Below, piece after piece: positions 43,252-51,949 of a stretch of DNA of 64,000 nt. A model generated the notes under the pieces. It was not told the origin of the DNA. It made no database searches and was given only the letters and a program-made list of their open reading frames with translations. Numbering within the stretch: the first letter of the stretch is position 1; each line of letters starts with the position of its first letter. Origin of the DNA: Pedobacter sp. Leaf216. GTDB taxonomy: Bacteria; Bacteroidota; Bacteroidia; Sphingobacteriales; Sphingobacteriaceae. The DNA lies in assembly GCF_001421515.1 (NCBI RefSeq), contig NZ_LMKM01000001.1, forward strand, positions 198,288 through 262,287, in the 5' to 3' direction. Position numbers and translations under genes: made by a program.

Positions 43252-43307
43252 ATGATTTTTAGATAATTTAGCCTACAATTGCTTTCAATAAGTTATCTAA
43301 AAATCAT
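43252..43307. promoter_or_regulatory. Perfect 15-bp inverted repeat directly upstream of the DUF3472 gene
   Basis: ATGATTTTTAGATAA (43252-43266) and TTATCTAAAAATCAT (43293-43307) are exact reverse complements with a 26-base loop. The right arm ends three bases before the ATG at 43311, so an RNA hairpin would cover the ribosome-binding area. It also lies 17 bases after the uvrB stop. It could be a protein-binding operator or an RNA switch. Confidence 0.65.
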
Positions 43308-43310
43308 TCA

Positions 43311-44603
43311 ATGAAATCTTTTAAACTATCAGCACTGATCGTACTCGGTGCTATGGGTCTGAAAAGTCAGGCCCAAAATGTTCCGGCAATCTCCCTGCCG
43401 CTCGGTGGTAATGCCTACAGCTCCTTACACCAGGATGCTGAGAGAAGTTTATCCAATCAGGGAATCGTAAACTGGAGCAATCCGAACGAATACTTTACGG
43501 CTTATTTCAGGGTTGGAAAGCCAGGTACATTGGTCATTTCGCTTAGCGAAAAGCCAGTTATTGAAGGGCGGGGAACTTTGGAATTCTCCATTAACAATCA
43601 ACCCAAAAAAGTAAATTTCGATGAATCGAGATCTTTCGATGGTAAAATTGGGGAATGGACGATTAAAGATACCGGATATGTTGCCATTGCCATTAAAGGG
43701 ATAAATAAAAGTGGTGCAAAATTTCCTTCCATCCCAAGTTTAATTCTCAGCGGAACGGCAACAGAAGGCAAAACTGCTTATGTCAAAAATAATGAAGGAA
43801 ATTTCTTCCACTGGGGCAGACGCGGTCCATCTGTTCACCTAAACTATTTACAGCCTGAAAATGTAAATGCAGAATGGTATTACAACGAGGTGACTGTACC
43901 AAAAGGAGAAGATATTCTTGGTTCATACTTTATGGCCTGTGGTTTTGGGGAAGGATATTTTGGTATGCAGGTAAACAGCCCGACAGAAAGGCACATCTTG
44001 TTTTCAGTATGGAGTCCTTTTAATACCGATGATCCGAAAAGCATTCCAGAATCGCACAAAATTAAAATGCTTAAAAAAGGAGAAAGTGTACATACAGGTG
44101 AATTTGGAAATGAAGGTGCTGGCGGTCAGAGTTACTTAAACTACATGTGGAAAACAGGAAATACCTATAAATTTTTGCTACATGGTGTGCCCGGAAACGA
44201 TAGCATCACTACATATACTGCTTATTTCTTCGCTCCAGAAATGAATAAATGGAAGTTAATTGCCAGTTTTACCAGGCCACAGACTAAAACTTATCTAAAA
44301 CGATTCCATTCCTTTTTAGAAAATTTCTCGCCCGTTCAGGGAGATTTATCCAGAAAAGTTTTATTCAACAATCAATGGATCTGCGACGATAGAGGCAAGT
44401 GGACTGAATTAAATTCTGCACGTTTTACAACTGATAATACTGGCGCAAAAGGATATAGAATGGATTACCAGGGAGGAATAGACCAAGGTTCATTTTACTT
44501 AAAAAATGGAGGATTCTTTAATAATTATACCTCCCCAAGAAAAATTTTCAATAGAAACGCTACAGGTAAAAAACCTGAAATAGAATTCAGCAAATTACCT
44601 TAA
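43311..44603 (+). CDS. Exported DUF3472/DUF5077 protein
   Basis: The protein has 430 residues with a signal peptide ending near QAQ. The N-terminal domain (about 40-150) fits DUF5077 and the central WGRRGPSVHLNY...FGEGYFGMQ region fits DUF3472, followed by a beta-rich end. Such proteins are linked to carbohydrate or surface use in Bacteroidota, but activity is unproven. A perfect hairpin precedes the start. Confidence 0.88.
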   Translation: MKSFKLSALIVLGAMGLKSQAQNVPAISLPLGGNAYSSLHQDAERSLSNQGIVNWSNPNEYFTAYFRVGKPGTLVISLSEKPVIEGRGTLEFSINNQPKKVNFDESRSFDGKIGEWTIKDTGYVAIAIKGINKSGAKFPSIPSLILSGTATEGKTAYVKNNEGNFFHWGRRGPSVHLNYLQPENVNAEWYYNEVTVPKGEDILGSYFMACGFGEGYFGMQVNSPTERHILFSVWSPFNTDDPKSIPESHKIKMLKKGESVHTGEFGNEGAGGQSYLNYMWKTGNTYKFLLHGVPGNDSITTYTAYFFAPEMNKWKLIASFTRPQTKTYLKRFHSFLENFSPVQGDLSRKVLFNNQWICDDRGKWTELNSARFTTDNTGAKGYRMDYQGGIDQGSFYLKNGGFFNNYTSPRKIFNRNATGKKPEIEFSKLP

Positions 44604-44654
44604 CATTCGAAATATTTATGGATTTTTGCGGCTTTAATTATTTATTTAACATAA

Positions 44655-44852
44655 ATGGACGGGCAAAATAGAAAAGACATTTATCCGGGTTTAGAAGTCG
44701 GAATTATATTGAAGAAAGATCAGCGATCTGGAAATGTTACTTATGGCGTTGTAAAAGATCTGCTTACATCATCGGCATTTCATTCGAGAGGAATAAAGGT
44801 AAGACTCGAAGATGGACAGGTGGGCCGCGTTACTGAAATTATTGAGGATTAG
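44655..44852 (+). CDS. YwbE-family protein
   Basis: The protein has 65 residues. It matches the short YwbE/DUF2196 family throughout (NRKDIYPGLEVGIILKKDQR, then GVVKDLLTSSAFHSRGIKVRL). The fold is likely a small beta barrel that binds nucleic acid. The function is not known. It is monocistronic on spacing. Confidence 0.85.
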   Translation: MDGQNRKDIYPGLEVGIILKKDQRSGNVTYGVVKDLLTSSAFHSRGIKVRLEDGQVGRVTEIIED

Positions 44853-44948
44853 CAGATATTAAAACTTTTACAAGCCAATTTGCGTATTATATTGTAATGG
44901 AAATGCAATTAAAGGCGAAAAAAGTAACAAAATAAATTTCCTGACGTC

Positions 44949-44956
44949 TATATTTG
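44949..44956 (+). promoter_or_regulatory. -7 element upstream of the DUF4834 gene
   Basis: TATATTTG matches TAnnTTTG exactly and lies 20 bases before the ATG at 44977. No exact TTTG is seen 20 bases further upstream. Confidence 0.45.
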
Positions 44957-44976
44957 TAACAACAGTAATTTAAAGA

Positions 44977-45225
44977 ATGGCATTAGTAAAATTCATATTC
45001 ATAACGATATTGGTACTCTGGCTAATCAGAATGTTGATTAGGCTGATTCTTCCAATGCTGTTTAATAACCTGGCGGGCAAAATGCAGAGTCAGGCTACCG
45101 GGCAGCAGCAACAAAGGCGATCGAAACCTGAAGGTTCTATTTCTATAGATTATATGCCTCCAAAACCCGATCAAAGTAAAACAGATAAACTCGGCGACTT
45201 CGTAGATTACGAGGAAGTAAAATAA
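44977..45225 (+). CDS. DUF4834 small membrane protein
   Basis: The protein has 82 residues. One hydrophobic N-terminal helix (about 5-32) is followed by a polar tail with QQQQRRSKPEGSISIDYMPPKP and an acidic end (DFVDYEEVK), the DUF4834 pattern found in Bacteroidota. The function is unknown. It is the last backbone gene before the defence island. Confidence 0.85.
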   Translation: MALVKFIFITILVLWLIRMLIRLILPMLFNNLAGKMQSQATGQQQQRRSKPEGSISIDYMPPKPDQSKTDKLGDFVDYEEVK

Positions 45226-45258
45226 AAAGAACCCTGAACTTGCTTCAGGGTTCTTTTG
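45225..45258. terminator. Hairpin terminator at the end of the backbone region
   Basis: AAAAGAACCCTGAA pairs perfectly with TTCAGGGTTCTTTT around CTTGC. It directly follows the DUF4834 stop. Confidence 0.92.
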
Positions 45259-45374
45259 TTTAAAGTAAACAACACTCACTCTGTCCTCACAAATTGCTCA
45301 ATCTCTAATAACTTCATAATAGTTTTCAAATAATTGTTAAAAATTAATCTCAATAATTTATTACGATAAGTCCA

Positions 45375-45459
45375 TTTACCCTAATTTTATTACAACTTGC
45401 AAGAAAATTTACCCTAATTCTGTGACAAGAAATGAGATATTTTACCCTAATTTTGTGAC
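45375..45459. repeat. Three direct repeats with exact 33-bp period
   Basis: Copies of TTTACCCTAATT(T/C)TGTGAC start at 45375, 45408 and 45441, exactly 33 bases apart. Copy 1 is degenerate after TTTACCCTAATTTT. The 14-base spacers differ. Regular spacing suggests helical-phase protein binding, such as the multi-repeat end of an IS21-like element or a plasmid/phage iteron. Confidence 0.7.
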
Positions 45460-46268
45460 GGAATATAACATTGCACCTTAAAGTTTGTTCATGTCAAATT
45501 GGATAATATTTACAGACTTCTAAAAGATGATTTGCCAAAATAATCGTAAATTATTAGCGATAAGTGGCCGCCAAGCGCATTCGAGTATGTAGAAAGAAAC
45601 CGATCAAAGTTAAACGAGAAATTTCTGAGAACAATTCACTAGCATCGTAAATCAATAGTAACTCTAGTCTTTTGCTGTGCATTTTAATTTAATATTTAAC
45701 TCTGAATAAAGTTTAAACCTTTTCTGAAGTATTTATTGTAATGCCCTGACCTGAAAATTTTGCCTACTATTTCGGATCATGTAAAAACGACCATTCAATC
45801 ATTTAAAGGATCAATGTTAGGCCTTCTTGTTGAAAAGATTATATCTTAATCAGTAACTGCGGTATATCTATTTAAAATTATCTGAAGTAAAAATGAAGGC
45901 ATGTTAATACGATTCTGAGGATGGGGAAGAATCATCTGAAGAGCTTAACAAATGATCATGCAAAGATAACAACTGGCGCTCTAAATATACTGTCAAGTAA
46001 TTAAGTGTATTTTATATGTAATCTAGTGTTGGTCCCGACGAAACCAGAACAAGTTTTACTTCAATAACTCTATGACTATCAAATACTTGTAAAAAGAAAA
46101 TCCGACTCACTACTTTAAAAATGACCGTTTTTTAGCTCAAATGTTACCCCTCAAATCTATGAAATGAATTGAAATAATGCAAATAGATTTATAATTCAAT
46201 TATCTTAAATGAGTAATTTAAAGCAGGAAGACTACTCTTAAAAGGAACAAAAGGCAAAGCAACTTTAG

Positions 46269-46466
46269 ACGGGTTCTAGCCATATTAACTACCCCCCAGC
46301 AGGACGAAAGTTTACAGGAAGCATATCTACAATTCGGGATGAAATATGGCCTACATAGCTCCCCACTGATTTTATTGAAGAAAAATTTGCTAAGAAATTT
46401 TATAAAGTTTTATTCTTGGAAAAACAATATGATTTAAAAAAACATCATCTTGTTTTTACGAGCTGA
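46269..46466 (+). pseudogene. Possible decayed coding fragment
   Basis: About 65 codons from 46269 read as a protein-like sequence (GRKFTGSISTIRDEIWPT, then a TAG, then LPTDFIEEKFAKKFYKVLF) with one internal stop and no start. Composition is like a real protein with charged and aromatic residues. No family is recognised. It could be the tail of a lost gene, or chance. Confidence 0.25.
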
Positions 46467-46574
46467 AAGAGTTCTTTATTTATATTGGGCCAAGTTCTCA
46501 ATAAACAAAACGAAACTTTCTCGATAAATGTAAACTGGCCTTTAGTCGACAATTCTAAATGCTTTAACTTACAG

Positions 46575-47576
46575 CTAAAGATTATTAAACTCTACGGAAT
46601 ACTTCCATATTTTAGAAATACCTTCTGTTGTTTCTTTGGCGTATCTCTCGCAGATCGGAAAAAGAATACTGCATGGCTGATTTAAACACTCGCTAATAAA
46701 ATACAAAGCAATGCCTAAAGTCTGCGCTTTGGTGGACAGCGGACATAAGTAAAGATTTGTGATAACATCTTTTTTGTTTTGTTTCCTAACGAACTGGCTA
46801 ATGATGTTTGCTGTTACAAATGGGTCGTTAGCCGGTGCAAAAATGGTATTGTCATCGTCAATAAAAACTTCCTCTCCTTTTGAAACCGTTTCCTCTGCTG
46901 CCTTATATGCTTTTAAAATGTTTTCCTGATACATATCTGGTTGCAGTGAGGGAAATCCGAAAAGTTGAATTTTTCTTGTACTATCTTTATTTTTAGATAC
47001 ATCTGTTATACGAAGATGATCATATCCAGCTCCAATAATCAAAAAGTCATTATGAGCATTGGTTGAATGAACTCCCTGACAGCCATCAATTTGTCTTACA
47101 TGCGTGTAGTCAAATGAAAAATCCGTATTTTCTTTCTTTTTGTACTTGATTGGATCTGTATATATAAAATCTATCTGACCAACATTTTTAGAATGTAGAT
47201 ACCGAATTAAAAATATCAAGTGTGGCCTAATGAAGCCTGTTATATCTATGCAAATTTTCCCAATAGTATCTAGATTGATTGCCGACTCTTCAAAATAAGT
47301 TCTGATCAATACACTCTCTCTTAGATTATTTTCGAAGTTAAAAACCCTTTCACTAGCTGAATCCGACTTCGGTTCTTCACTTGCTTTATAGCCATATTCT
47401 GGAAAAAGTATCCAGTGCTTTTCGGTTGCGTTTATCTTTTTAAATACTTCCTTGACCCTTAAACTATCGTTATAAGCAGAAATAAACAGGTCGTACGATT
47501 TGTCCTCTTCAAGCTCTTTTGTAGAGCTATATTTCTTTTTGTAGAATATTGAATAGTCAATTGTATTTGAGAGCAT
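46575..47576 (-). CDS. Uncharacterised protein of the methyltransferase/PRTase operon
   Basis: The protein has 333 residues and I do not recognise the family. There is no signal peptide or membrane helix. Alternating hydrophobic strands and helices (YDLFISAYNDSLRV, KHWILFPEYGYK, KICIDITGFIRPHLIFLIRYL, QIDFIYTDPI, DFLIIGAGYDHLRI, LYLCPLSTKAQTLGIAL) suggest a Rossmann-like alpha/beta fold. Conserved-looking acidic residues sit at strand ends (IDITGF, YTDP). It is the last gene of a five-gene minus-strand operon, five bases after the ATPase gene. The position and novelty make it a candidate effector or sensor of that system. Confidence 0.75.
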   Translation of the reverse strand: MLSNTIDYSIFYKKKYSSTKELEEDKSYDLFISAYNDSLRVKEVFKKINATEKHWILFPEYGYKASEEPKSDSASERVFNFENNLRESVLIRTYFEESAINLDTIGKICIDITGFIRPHLIFLIRYLHSKNVGQIDFIYTDPIKYKKKENTDFSFDYTHVRQIDGCQGVHSTNAHNDFLIIGAGYDHLRITDVSKNKDSTRKIQLFGFPSLQPDMYQENILKAYKAAEETVSKGEEVFIDDDNTIFAPANDPFVTANIISQFVRKQNKKDVITNLYLCPLSTKAQTLGIALYFISECLNQPCSILFPICERYAKETTEGISKIWKYSVEFNNL

Positions 47577-47581
47577 AAGAT

Positions 47582-49579
47582 TTATATTTCAAAAAGTGTC
47601 GGGTTGTTTGATATCCTGAATGGCGCGTTGTAGTTTACCAATCTTGAATTTTTGATTCTGTTATATTCTTGATCAGAGGTCGTCCCAAAAATAGCCTTTA
47701 CCTCATCCGTTGTTAAGTGAAGTATTCCTCGTCTGTAAATCGGAAGCTCCCATTGAGGAGCAAGCAAACCATTTATTTGGTATCCGATACGCTGGACTGC
47801 GGAATTCTTTTCTCTGGCGGTGCTAATTCTGATAAGATATGAATAATGTTCTAGGTATTGTAGCGTTTTGTTAATGTTGTCATCTATATCGATTAATTTA
47901 ATACTAAAAGACGAAAGCGAACACTCTGGTGGAATATCAGAGAATCTTATTTCTTGGAGGTATTGTCCAATTCTTTTGATACTGGTAGACATTAATTTAC
48001 CATCTTCACCAGATGCTCTTGCATCTTCCAAGAACCAACTACTTGCATCAATGATCCCCTTACTTTGGGCATTTTCACTTATTCTTTCATTTCCGAATGG
48101 ATGTTCTCCATTATAGATGGACCATCTGTAGATATGCTTAAGCATAATTAATAAATGCCGTGGTATACCAGAGGACATTTTGATGATTTTTTCTATACCA
48201 CAATAAGAAAGGGCCTCTCTTGACTCCCTATGGAGCTGATCTATCAAGTCATTCCTGAACTTTTCTAAGACTTTTGAATGCGGTAAAGATTTATCCTGCT
48301 CTTTTGTAAATGCCTCACAATCTTTTGCTATCTCATTCGCAGCAAACTCCAAATCTTTGCCTGTTTTCCAACTCCGATAAAACAGAAACACATTTGTGCG
48401 CTCTAAAAGGGGATTCACATCATAAGATAATTTCCTAATAATCTTGATGACAGTTTCCCCAGGTATCTTTCTGGCTAAAAGATTTCTCTCTAAATTAAAA
48501 AGATACGATTTTCCTAAACTTAATTCTTTCGTTTTTAGTTTGTAGAAAAAACTTCCTAAGTTAAATTCTTCAAAGAACGAACTGAGGCTATTACTAGCCT
48601 TATCGTCTTCTCCAACAGATATTCCAGATTGTTTTAAACGGGATATACAAATTTCCCTAGCAAATTTATCATATCCTTGGCCTGATCGAAGAAGGTTGTC
48701 AATAATATATTGTTCATACTCGGAGCCAACCTTTAATTCTTCGTTTCCGCTATTTGTATTGAATGTTTTTACTCCATACCATCTGGCACCTACCCGAAAA
48801 GAAACAGGGGATTCCCTTTCTCTTATTAATGTGTTTACATATTGTTGTTGATATTCCATCAAATTCTCATATTCATCAATTAAAAAGATGAATTGAACTC
48901 CTTCAAAATATGGGATTATTTTTTCAAGAACTCTCGGAAAGCCAAAGATAAGTCTTCCTGGAGACGTCATAATTCTAATATCTGAAATCTTTTTCCCGGT
49001 AATTACAGAATTATTGACTTCATAATCCACTTCTTTTTGAAGTTTTTGAAGGTAAGTACTAAACTGGTGTAATGTTTCAAAGCCATCTATTACATCAGCA
49101 TCAAATAATTTATAGAGGGCGTCACATATATTTTTCTCATAGGGTTTGGAATGATCTGGGTAAGTTTCGAAAATTTCACTGATAATGTTTGTTAAAAGTT
49201 GGGTAAACCATAATTCGAGATAATATGCAAAAATGTTTTTCCAAGCTTCTGCCTTTTCACCATTGCCATAAAATTTGCTAGAATTAAGACCTCCACAGCG
49301 AAGAAAGATTCCGATATACTTATCTTTCTTAATTTCATCGATGAATTTCTTCCCGTAGCGTATTTTTTGTAGGTTATACGAGAAATAGCGCATAATATGA
49401 GTTTTCCCACTGCCTTTTCCTCCTAAGATGATCATTGGCATTGGAGAAGAAGGTTTAAGAATACCTACGAAACCATTGCCTTCAGGAAGATCGACCCAGT
49501 ATCTATTGATTTCTTCATCAGAATAATCAACAGCCTTAGTAATATTGAAAGGATTAACAGTATTAATTTTATTACCCAT
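47582..49579 (-). CDS. ORC/CDC6-like P-loop ATPase of the five-gene operon
   Basis: The protein has 665 residues. Walker A is GGKGSGKT at 53-60 and Walker B is FLIDEYEN at 232-239, with Asp235/Glu236. GARWYGVKTF (264-273) fits a sensor-1 strand. The C-terminal third has helices followed by a winged-helix-like region (YLIRISTAR...GYQINGLLAPQWELP). This matches the ORC/CDC6-type AAA ATPases that, from memory, accompany PRTase-CE proteins in predicted bacterial conflict systems. It probably senses or remodels nucleic acid. It lies two bases after the PRTase-like gene. Confidence 0.82.
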   Translation of the reverse strand: MGNKINTVNPFNITKAVDYSDEEINRYWVDLPEGNGFVGILKPSSPMPMIILGGKGSGKTHIMRYFSYNLQKIRYGKKFIDEIKKDKYIGIFLRCGGLNSSKFYGNGEKAEAWKNIFAYYLELWFTQLLTNIISEIFETYPDHSKPYEKNICDALYKLFDADVIDGFETLHQFSTYLQKLQKEVDYEVNNSVITGKKISDIRIMTSPGRLIFGFPRVLEKIIPYFEGVQFIFLIDEYENLMEYQQQYVNTLIRERESPVSFRVGARWYGVKTFNTNSGNEELKVGSEYEQYIIDNLLRSGQGYDKFAREICISRLKQSGISVGEDDKASNSLSSFFEEFNLGSFFYKLKTKELSLGKSYLFNLERNLLARKIPGETVIKIIRKLSYDVNPLLERTNVFLFYRSWKTGKDLEFAANEIAKDCEAFTKEQDKSLPHSKVLEKFRNDLIDQLHRESREALSYCGIEKIIKMSSGIPRHLLIMLKHIYRWSIYNGEHPFGNERISENAQSKGIIDASSWFLEDARASGEDGKLMSTSIKRIGQYLQEIRFSDIPPECSLSSFSIKLIDIDDNINKTLQYLEHYSYLIRISTAREKNSAVQRIGYQINGLLAPQWELPIYRRGILHLTTDEVKAIFGTTSDQEYNRIKNSRLVNYNAPFRISNNPTLFEI

Positions 49580-49581
49580 AA

Positions 49582-50571
49582 TCAGTAAACTTTATTATAT
49601 CTCTTAAATATTGGAACCCACAATTCCTCTTCCTCATCATACCAAATAATAGGCAATGTATTATTTGGGGTATTATGGTAAAAACCTATCAATAATTGAC
49701 AATCACCAAAACCTAATGTTGTATTTTTTACAATTTTCTCTAAAGCCTCCCCTTCATATCCATCTTTTGTCCACAATGACCTAACTAAAGGTTCGCAATA
49801 TTCCATGCAAAACTTTTTCATGAACTCTTGATCGATGTGATCTGGACAGTTTTGGAAATATCTACTATTAGGATCAAAACATTTGAAAGAATTGTCGAGT
49901 TCTACAACAGCTTCGATATAGTCGAATTTGCTCTTTTTAATGACTTTTTCCTTACCCGTCTTTGTGGCAAACAGCATTAAGCACGAAACTTTGATAGTCG
50001 GATCTATCTTTTTTATTTTTTCGACTATATCCACTGAATAACGAATGGCTTGGCTTCCAGAACCACAAAAATCGTCGAAAAGCACATAATGCTTAATACT
50101 TTCTTCTTTCAACCTCAGTTCGCCGTTCTCTTCATTAATAAATATACCTTGGTTATCAGGGAACAATGTGTTTGAAAGATTATTTTCCTGTCTAAACCAA
50201 TATAGAAGATGTGCACCACTTTCAGAAGCGTTCCCTAATCCGATAAAACGAGTGTTTTTTTGGCTTTCGAAAAACTGTTCATTAATTAATGTCAAGTCTG
50301 TTGTATTCCCATTCTCTTGACGAATTTTTTCCACCGCAGGATATTTGTATAAATCCCTGTATAGGCTGATTAAGAGCTGCCTAATTTGCAATGTCCCAAA
50401 ATACATAAAGTTGGAGAGAAGAAATAATGCATGGGATTTTTCTTGCTCTGTGCTAAAGTTATTTAACCACTTCTCAATTTTCGGCTTCTTTATTTTGGAC
50501 TCCCAAGTTGTCTCATTCAATATTTTAATCTTCTTGTGAAGCTCTTCTTCATATAAATGCGGCATACTCAT
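49582..50571 (-). CDS. Phosphoribosyltransferase-like protein (PRTase-CE type)
   Basis: The protein has 329 residues from the ATG at 50571. An upstream ATG at 50601 would overlap the methyltransferase by 29 bases and is less likely. YVLFDDFCGSGSQA (162-175) is a PRPP-binding loop with two adjacent acidic residues, and FIGLGNASESGAHLL (109-123) precedes it. This fits the PRTase-like family reported in predicted immune systems (PRTase-CE by memory, not verified). It may make a nucleotide-derived signal or modify a nucleobase. It sits between a DNA methyltransferase and the ORC/CDC6-like ATPase. Confidence 0.75.
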   Translation of the reverse strand: MSMPHLYEEELHKKIKILNETTWESKIKKPKIEKWLNNFSTEQEKSHALFLLSNFMYFGTLQIRQLLISLYRDLYKYPAVEKIRQENGNTTDLTLINEQFFESQKNTRFIGLGNASESGAHLLYWFRQENNLSNTLFPDNQGIFINEENGELRLKEESIKHYVLFDDFCGSGSQAIRYSVDIVEKIKKIDPTIKVSCLMLFATKTGKEKVIKKSKFDYIEAVVELDNSFKCFDPNSRYFQNCPDHIDQEFMKKFCMEYCEPLVRSLWTKDGYEGEALEKIVKNTTLGFGDCQLLIGFYHNTPNNTLPIIWYDEEEELWVPIFKRYNKVY

Positions 50572-50572
50572 A

Positions 50573-51949
50573 TTACTTTTTGAATACCAGCACCCACTCA
50601 CGAGTTATCACACTGGCTGTTTTATTTCGTTTAGTCATAAGACCATATGACTTTATATCATCAATTAATTCAAGCTGAAGTTTCATCCCTAAGTTTAACA
50701 TGATTTTTGTGAGATATTCCTGCGTCCTGAATTCCATTCCGCAAACCTTATTGTTAGCTACAATCAGAATAAAATAACCATCCTGTTTCAAGGCTTTAAC
50801 TGACTCTTCAAACGCACTTCGCATTTCTCTTAAATAATTGCCAGCTATATGAGCACGTAAAGGATTTATTTTAAATATTTCTTCTAACAATACATCAGCT
50901 TCAGCAACATTTGTTTTCTTTAGAATACAGTAGTCTTTTCGCTGATAGTTTTCTCTTCCGATATTATAAGAATCAAACTCTTTTAAGGAATCTACTGTTT
51001 TAAGGAAATTCAGCCACCCTAAGCTCAGGCTTGACGATCGTATGTATTTCTGTGCTCCAGCGTAAGGTGGTGAGGAAATTATCAAGCTTACACTCTCTTT
51101 TTTTATACCCTGTATTTGAGCATTACCATCTATGATTTTTCTTGCATCATCTGATATAATTTTAGCGCTTACTCCACGGCTAAATAGCTTGGAAAGATTA
51201 ATAAACCGATTAATATTACTGCGAACCGTTTCTTCAAATTTTTCAAATACGTCAATATATTCTAAGCCAGCAAGTTTTTTGCTTGTTTCAGTAAAAAGGG
51301 GGTGTGTTTCCGGATACCTAGCAGGATTTAATCGAACGGGCACTGAAACCCTCTGATCGGCAAGACTAAGCTTTTTTACACAATTTGAAAAACATACCAA
51401 AAAGAACTCCTTGATTTTATCATCATGTATGTTTTGGATGATATGGGATATTTTAGCCATTTGGTTTTGGATTCTTGGAAAGAACCAATAATTAATATTT
51501 GAAATCTTAGGCACTATAACGTCCCCGGTTTTTGAAAAATCCTTCCGTAAATTCTCTAAATGTAGTTTTAAAGTTTCTGTATTATAATTTGTAACCTTTA
51601 CAGACGAAATTAACCTCGCCAACGGATTTGCATCAGCTCCAACGGCATTTCTACCAGCTAATACACTTTCGAGCATTACTGTACCAGAACCGCTAAAAGG
51701 ATCTAATATTAAATCTCCTTCTCTCGAGAATATATTATTATTCAAAAAGAAATGCGGAATATGCATCAAAAGTTTGGCAGGATATGTATGTATGAGGTGA
51801 GTAGCCCTGTCCGTTTTATAAAGTTCAGGCACAAGTTTTCTAAAAGACACCTCAATTGGCTCCGCTTTTTCTTTATATTTTTTTAGAAATCCTAAAACTT
51901 CTTTATCAAAACATTTCCTAACATCAATACCTTCAGCAATTTCTATCAT
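50573..51949 (-). CDS. DNA methyltransferase (amino-type, SPPY motif)
   Basis: The protein has 458 residues. SAM-binding motif I is DPFSGSG at 83-89 with GADANPLA 20 residues later, and catalytic motif IV is SSPPY at 292-296. About 200 residues between I and IV suggest a target-recognition insert of the alpha type. HTYPAK (54-59) is a pre-motif seen in related SPPY enzymes. It would methylate N4-cytosine or N6-adenine. No restriction endonuclease is adjacent, so it may mark self DNA for the rest of the operon or act on another substrate. It overlaps the upstream MazG-like gene by four bases (ATGA). Confidence 0.87.
   Translation of the reverse strand: MIEIAEGIDVRKCFDKEVLGFLKKYKEKAEPIEVSFRKLVPELYKTDRATHLIHTYPAKLLMHIPHFFLNNNIFSREGDLILDPFSGSGTVMLESVLAGRNAVGADANPLARLISSVKVTNYNTETLKLHLENLRKDFSKTGDVIVPKISNINYWFFPRIQNQMAKISHIIQNIHDDKIKEFFLVCFSNCVKKLSLADQRVSVPVRLNPARYPETHPLFTETSKKLAGLEYIDVFEKFEETVRSNINRFINLSKLFSRGVSAKIISDDARKIIDGNAQIQGIKKESVSLIISSPPYAGAQKYIRSSSLSLGWLNFLKTVDSLKEFDSYNIGRENYQRKDYCILKKTNVAEADVLLEEIFKINPLRAHIAGNYLREMRSAFEESVKALKQDGYFILIVANNKVCGMEFRTQEYLTKIMLNLGMKLQLELIDDIKSYGLMTKRNKTASVITREWVLVFKK

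Larger units (their letters stand above)
45259..46574. other. Gene-free 1.3-kb junction before the defence island
   Basis: There is no intact gene. It holds three 33-bp-spaced repeats (45375-45459) and several short, protein-like frames with stops (45550-45642, 45742-45849 and 46269-46466). It is strongly AT-rich by eye. The best reading is a scar of one or more lost mobile elements between the backbone and the imported island. Confidence 0.5.

Noticed and set aside
46485..46685. Plus-strand 66-codon frame
   Set aside because: It overlaps the end of the 333-residue gene on the other strand, has no ribosome site and no protein-like pattern in its second half.
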